From positions 1-8,997 of the forward strand of contig CAXTNC010000132.1 of assembly GCA_964245495.1 (NCBI GenBank): a DNA stretch of 8,997 nt, in the 5' to 3' direction. The position numbers and the translations under genes were made by a program. Shown in pieces: positions 6,265-8,997 of the stretch. The stretch's first letter is position 1. Every line of letters starts with the position of its first letter. Under the pieces are notes generated by a model. That model was given only the letters and a program-made list of their open reading frames with translations. It had not been told where the DNA came from and did not search any database. This stretch comes from LMUY01 sp964245495. GTDB lineage: Bacteria; Pseudomonadota; Alphaproteobacteria; Acetobacterales; Acetobacteraceae.

Positions 6265-6864
6265 TCAGCCGTGCAGCTTGGCCGTGATCTCGGCCACGTG
6301 GCGACCCTGGAAGCGCGCGCCGTCCAGCTCGTTCCCGCTCGGCTGGCGGGAGCCGTCGCCGCCGGCGATGGTGGAGGCGCCATAAGGCGTGCCGCCGGTC
6401 ACCTCGTCCAGCCGGTTCTGGCCCTTGAACGAGTAGGGCAGGCCCACGATCACCATGCCCATGTGCATCAGGTTGGTGATGGTCGTCGTCAGCGTCGTTT
6501 CCTGCCCGCCGTGCTGGCTGCCGGTGGAGGTGAAGGCCGCGCCCACCTTGCCAATCAGCGCGCCGCTCGCCCACAGGCTGCCTGTGCGGTCCCAGAACGC
6601 CGACATCTGCGAACTCATCCGGCCGTAGCGCGTGGGAGTGCCGACGATGATGGCGTCGTAGCGCTCCAGTTCCTCGGGCTGTGCTATGGGGGCGGCTTGG
6701 TCAAGCTTGTAGTGCGACTTCTCCGCCACCTCCTGCGGCACCGTTTCCGGCACCCGGCGGATGTCAACGGAAGCGCCAGCGGCCCGCGCGCCGTCCGCCA
6801 TGGCGTCGGCCAGCTTCTCGACGTGGCCGTATGTGGAGTAGTAGAGCACCAGGATCTTGGCCAT
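6265..6864 (-). CDS. wrbA: NAD(P)H:quinone oxidoreductase, WrbA-type flavodoxin-like protein
   Basis: WrbA enzymes are tetrameric FMN proteins of the cytoplasm that reduce quinones by two electrons, avoiding semiquinone radicals during oxidative stress. The product is 199 residues, the standard length. Motifs: the first beta-strand and FMN-phosphate loop LVLYYSTYGHVEKLA (5-19), DAIIVGTPTRYGRMSSQMSAFWDRTGSLW (70-98) around the isoalloxazine ring, STGSQHGGQETTL (113-125), and the WrbA-specific GGTPYGASTIAGGDGSRQPSGNEL (157-180). I place the start at ATG 6864 because GGGGAGG lies 5 nt upstream and the product then begins MAKILVLYYS as in the family; an upstream ATG at 6921 would add 19 unrelated residues. 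It follows the cyclase-family gene by 63 bp (from the cyclase stop to this start) on the same strand and may be co-transcribed with it. Confidence 0.96.
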   Translation of the reverse strand: MAKILVLYYSTYGHVEKLADAMADGARAAGASVDIRRVPETVPQEVAEKSHYKLDQAAPIAQPEELERYDAIIVGTPTRYGRMSSQMSAFWDRTGSLWASGALIGKVGAAFTSTGSQHGGQETTLTTTITNLMHMGMVIVGLPYSFKGQNRLDEVTGGTPYGASTIAGGDGSRQPSGNELDGARFQGRHVAEITAKLHG

Positions 6865-6869
6865 TTCAG

Positions 6870-6876
6870 CCTCCCC
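6870..6876 (-). promoter_or_regulatory. Shine-Dalgarno site of wrbA
   Basis: GGGGAGG on the minus strand, 5 nt before the ATG at 6864, decides between this start and the upstream in-frame ATG at 6921. Confidence 0.75.
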
Positions 6877-6884
6877 AACAACCG

Positions 6885-6917
6885 AACCCGGCAAACGGCG
6901 GGTGATGCCGCCGGGTT
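6885..6917. repeat. Inverted repeat in the cyclase-wrbA gap
   Basis: Arms AACCCGGC (6885-6892) and GCCGGGTT (6910-6917) are perfect complements around a 17-nt GC-rich interior. The element fills most of the 63-bp gap between the cyclase-family stop and the wrbA start and lies just upstream of the wrbA ribosome binding site. It could be an operator, an RNA processing hairpin or a weak terminator. There is no U-run after it on the minus strand, so a strong intrinsic terminator is unlikely. Confidence 0.4.
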
Positions 6918-6927
6918 GCATGAGCCG

Positions 6928-7701
6928 TCAGCCTTCCAGGATGGCCACGGCGCGGGTCCAGCCGGCGGAGCCGCCCTGTATCTTCACCGGCAGGCAGGAG
7001 ATCAGGAACCCGGTGGCGGGCAGCTGCTGTAGCCCGTGCAGCTTCTCGATCTGGCAGTAGCCGGCCTCCCGCCCCGCCTTGTGGCCTTCCCAGATCAGCC
7101 CGGCGTCCCGCGTCTCGGCGTAGCGCCGGGCGGTGTGGGAGAACGGCGCGTCCCAGCTCCAGCCGTCGGTGCCGACCACGCGCACGCCTTGCCGGGTCAG
7201 GTGCAAGGTGCCGTCCCGCCCGACGCCGCAGCCGCGGTGGATGTAGTCCTCCTGGCCGAAGTGCGCGCCCGCCGCCGTGTTGATGACGACGATGTCGAGC
7301 GGGCGCAGCGTGTGGCCGATGCGGGCCAGCTCGGCGTCGAGGTCGGCCGGCTGGACGACCACGCCGTCCGGCAGGTGGCGGAAATCCAGCTTCACGCCGG
7401 GTTGCAGGCACCAGTCGAGCGGTATCTCGTCGATGGTGATGGCCCGCTGCCCGCCGTCCATGGTGGCGTGGTAGTGCCACGGCGCGTCCAGGTGGGTGCC
7501 GTTGTGGCTGGACAGCGTCAGTTGCTCCACCGCCCAGCCCTGGCGGTCCGGCAGGTCGTCGGGCGAAAGGCCGGGGAACAGCCCGGCGACGGTCTGCGCC
7601 GTTTGGTGGTGGGTGCTGTATCGGATGGCAGGCCGCTGGAAGGACGGGTCGGCCGGCACGTCGTTGCTGAGCGCGATCGACAGGTCGATGATGCGGCGCA
7701 T
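6928..7701 (-). CDS. Cyclase-family metal-dependent hydrolase (kynurenine formamidase-like fold)
   Basis: Members of this family (PF04199, including bacterial kynurenine formamidase and isatin hydrolase) are soluble Zn2+ or Mn2+ hydrolases acting on amides, lactams or related bonds. From the chosen start the product is 257 residues. The signature HNGTHLDAPWH (66-76) supplies the metal ligands His66, His70, Asp72 and, nearby, His76. Other family features are IIDLSIALSNDVP at the N-terminus, DIVVINTAAG (136-145), GTDGWSWDAPF (177-187) and a C-terminal LPATGFLISCLPVKIQGGSAGW (228-249). It is longer than KynB (about 210), so kynurenine formamidase activity should not be assumed and the substrate is unknown. 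Starts at 7707 (two more residues) and 7752 are possible; I prefer 7701 because a weak GAAAG lies 7 nt upstream and because the 7752 start would place a hairpin within the coding region. Confidence 0.88.
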   Translation of the reverse strand: MRRIIDLSIALSNDVPADPSFQRPAIRYSTHHQTAQTVAGLFPGLSPDDLPDRQGWAVEQLTLSSHNGTHLDAPWHYHATMDGGQRAITIDEIPLDWCLQPGVKLDFRHLPDGVVVQPADLDAELARIGHTLRPLDIVVINTAAGAHFGQEDYIHRGCGVGRDGTLHLTRQGVRVVGTDGWSWDAPFSHTARRYAETRDAGLIWEGHKAGREAGYCQIEKLHGLQQLPATGFLISCLPVKIQGGSAGWTRAVAILEG

Positions 7702-7722
7702 GGCCATGCTTTCAGGTGGCAA

Positions 7723-7750
7723 GGGGCAAGGCCATTGACGGCCCCGCCCC
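7723..7750. repeat. GC-rich hairpin between the helicase and cyclase-family genes
   Basis: GGGGCAAGGCC (7723-7733) and GGCCCCGCCCC (7740-7750) pair as 5 bp, a 2x2 internal loop and 4 bp around the 6-nt loop ATTGAC. It lies in the short gap between the helicase stop (7760) and the cyclase start (7701). No U-tract follows on the minus strand, so it looks more like an attenuation or RNA-processing hairpin than a full terminator. Confidence 0.45.
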
Positions 7751-7759
7751 ATGGCAGGA

Positions 7760-8896
7760 TCAGGCGGCGAGCGCCTCCGGCTCCGCCACCGGCAGGCGGG
7801 TGCGGATCAGCTTCTCGATGCCGCGAAGGTGCGGCCGCTCGGTCGAGTCGCAGAAGCTGATCGCCTCCCCGGCGTGGCCGGCCCTTGCTGTGCGGCCGAT
7901 GCGGTGGACGTAGCTTTCCGGCACGTTCGGCAGGTCGAAGTTGATGACGTGGGTGATGCCGTCCACGTCGATGCCGCGCGCCGCGATGTCGGTGGCGATC
8001 AGCACGGGCACGCTGCCGTCCTTGAACGCGGCCAAGGCGCGCTCGCGCTGCCCCTGGCTCTTGTTGCCGTGGATGGCGGCGGCGCGCTGGCCGGACGCTT
8101 CCAGGTGCTGCACGACCTTGTCCGCGCCGTGCTTGGTGCGGGTGAACACCAGCGTGCGGCCCATGCCCTTGCGCTTGAGGATGGCGGAGAGCAGCGCACG
8201 CTTGCGGGGCGCCTCCACGAACACGACGGTCTGCTCCACCCGGTCCGCGGTCTTGGCGACGGGGGTGACCGCCACGTGCACCGGGTTGCGCAGCAGGGCG
8301 CTGGCCAGGCTTTCGATCTCATTGGGCATGGTGGCGGAGAAGAACAGCGTCTGCCGCACCTTGGGGATGTAGGAAACGATCTTCTTGATCGGCACGATGA
8401 AGCCGAGGTCCAGCATGTGGTCCGCCTCGTCCAGCACCAGCACCTCGACGTTGCCGAGGTTCACGGCGCGGTCGTTCAGGTGGTCCAGCAGCCGGCCCGG
8501 CGTGCACACCAGCACATCGACGCCGTTGTCCACCGCGCGGGCCTGCCGCGGCTTCGGCACGCCGCCGAACATCAGCGCGACCCGGATCGGCGACCCGGCA
8601 GCGTACTCGCGGAAGCTCTCGGCGATCTGGCTGGCCAGCTCGCGCGTGGGCGCCATGACGAGGCAGCGCACGCCGCGCTTGCCCGGGTGCTTCCGGGTGG
8701 CGAGCATGTTGTGGATGATCGGCAGGGCGAAGGCGGCGGTCTTGCCGGTGCCGGTCTGGGCGATGCCCTGGACGTCATGGCCGGCCAGGACGTGCGGGAT
8801 CGCCTGCTCCTGGATGGGCGTGGGGTCGGCGTAGCCCTTGGCGGTCAGCGCGGCGAGCAGCGGCGCGGCCAGGCCGAGGTCTTGGAAGGATGACAT
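7760..8896 (-). CDS. rhlE: DEAD-box ATP-dependent RNA helicase, RhlE type
   Basis: This is a cytoplasmic RNA-unwinding ATPase of the kind used in ribosome assembly, mRNA decay or cold adaptation. The 378-residue product shows every motif in order: Q motif (F4 with PTPIQEQAIP, 25-34), motif I AQTGTGKT (46-53), Ia PTRELA (83-88), GG (111-112), Ib TPGR (132-135), II DEAD (156-159), III SAT (187-189), IV LVFTRTK (249-255), V ATDIAARGID (301-310) and VI HRIGRTARAG (331-340). DEADHMLDLGF and GRTARAGHAGEAISF fit the RhlE subgroup. The C-terminal tail is short (about 20 residues), without the basic extension of many RhlE proteins, so it is close to a bare helicase core. The ATG at 8896 gives the typical start MSSFQDLGL; its ribosome binding site is weak. 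The 101 bp upstream hold only a poor promoter candidate. Confidence 0.95.
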   Translation of the reverse strand: MSSFQDLGLAAPLLAALTAKGYADPTPIQEQAIPHVLAGHDVQGIAQTGTGKTAAFALPIIHNMLATRKHPGKRGVRCLVMAPTRELASQIAESFREYAAGSPIRVALMFGGVPKPRQARAVDNGVDVLVCTPGRLLDHLNDRAVNLGNVEVLVLDEADHMLDLGFIVPIKKIVSYIPKVRQTLFFSATMPNEIESLASALLRNPVHVAVTPVAKTADRVEQTVVFVEAPRKRALLSAILKRKGMGRTLVFTRTKHGADKVVQHLEASGQRAAAIHGNKSQGQRERALAAFKDGSVPVLIATDIAARGIDVDGITHVINFDLPNVPESYVHRIGRTARAGHAGEAISFCDSTERPHLRGIEKLIRTRLPVAEPEALAA

Positions 8897-8997
8897 GGGT
8901 GACTTTCGTATGCGGACGCGCCATCGCGGATGTGCTCTGGGGCGTCAATCGCGATCAGCAGGACCACGAACCGGCGCGAGACACTGGATGGGATGGA

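Noticed and set aside
7751..8893. A 380-codon open frame antisense to the helicase.
   Set aside because: Composition is that of a GC-rich shadow (Gly/His/Arg/Val), while the minus strand carries all DEAD-box motifs in order.
8926..8948. Minus-strand TTGACG as a -35 box for the helicase gene.
   Set aside because: No acceptable -10 hexamer at 16-18 bp; a single hexamer is not enough.
8895..8997. Plus-strand starts (ATG 8895, GTG 8899) with AAGGA upstream and frames open to the window edge.
   Set aside because: The purine tract belongs to the first codons of the helicase on the other strand, both competing frames are open, and the piece is only about 33 codons with no recognisable content.
1..8997. 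CRISPR arrays, tRNA or rRNA genes, insertion sequences, toxin-antitoxin or phage-defence genes.
   Set aside because: No regularly spaced repeats, cloverleaf, transposase or defence-type domain was seen on either strand.

Overview
The window is very GC-rich DNA, densely packed with genes, and most likely comes from an alphaproteobacterium. A Rhodospirillales/Acetobacteraceae-type genome is my best guess. The reasons are the gene order fliF-fliG-fliH(flbE)-fliN-flbD-flhA, which is the alphaproteobacterial (Caulobacter-type) arrangement; a FlbD-type sigma-54 activator with a degenerate receiver; and the GC-saturated codon usage. The placement is made from memory of families, not from a search.

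Left two thirds (1-5744, + strand): one flagellar transcription unit. It begins inside fliF (MS-ring, C-terminal end only) and continues with fliG (rotor/switch), a divergent fliH-like gene (export ATPase regulator), fliN (C-ring), flbD (sigma-54-dependent regulator of later flagellar genes) and flhA (export-gate membrane protein). Neighbouring genes overlap or nearly touch: a stop/start overlap of the TGATG kind at fliF/fliG and fliH/fliN, a GTGA overlap at fliN/flbD, and only 41 bp before flhA. This suggests polycistronic, translationally coupled expression. The proteins belong together: FliF anchors FliG, FliG and FliN form the switch, FliH and FlhA serve the export apparatus, and FlbD couples early basal-body assembly to later gene expression.

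Middle (5745-6264): a 106-bp, comparatively AT-rich, two-hairpin repeat element (5752-5857) sits between the convergent ends of flhA and a small minus-strand gene of unknown function. That gene encodes 95 residues and is Pro/Ala-rich with a short FlaG-like C-terminal segment. Its stop codon lies inside the terminal repeat of the element.

Right third (6265-8896, - strand): three ordinary housekeeping or metabolic genes read in the same direction. In transcription order they are a RhlE-type DEAD-box RNA helicase, a cyclase-family (HxGTHxDxPxH) metal hydrolase and a WrbA-type NAD(P)H:quinone oxidoreductase. Both intergenic gaps carry GC-rich inverted repeats. The last 101 bases (8897-8997) are the upstream region of the helicase, and I see no convincing gene there.

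I found no dramatic new system. The best leads are the bipartite repeat with its boundary overlapping a stop codon, the unknown small gene, and two substitutions in FlbD (Glu at the phospho-acceptor position and GAFSGA in place of GAFTGA).
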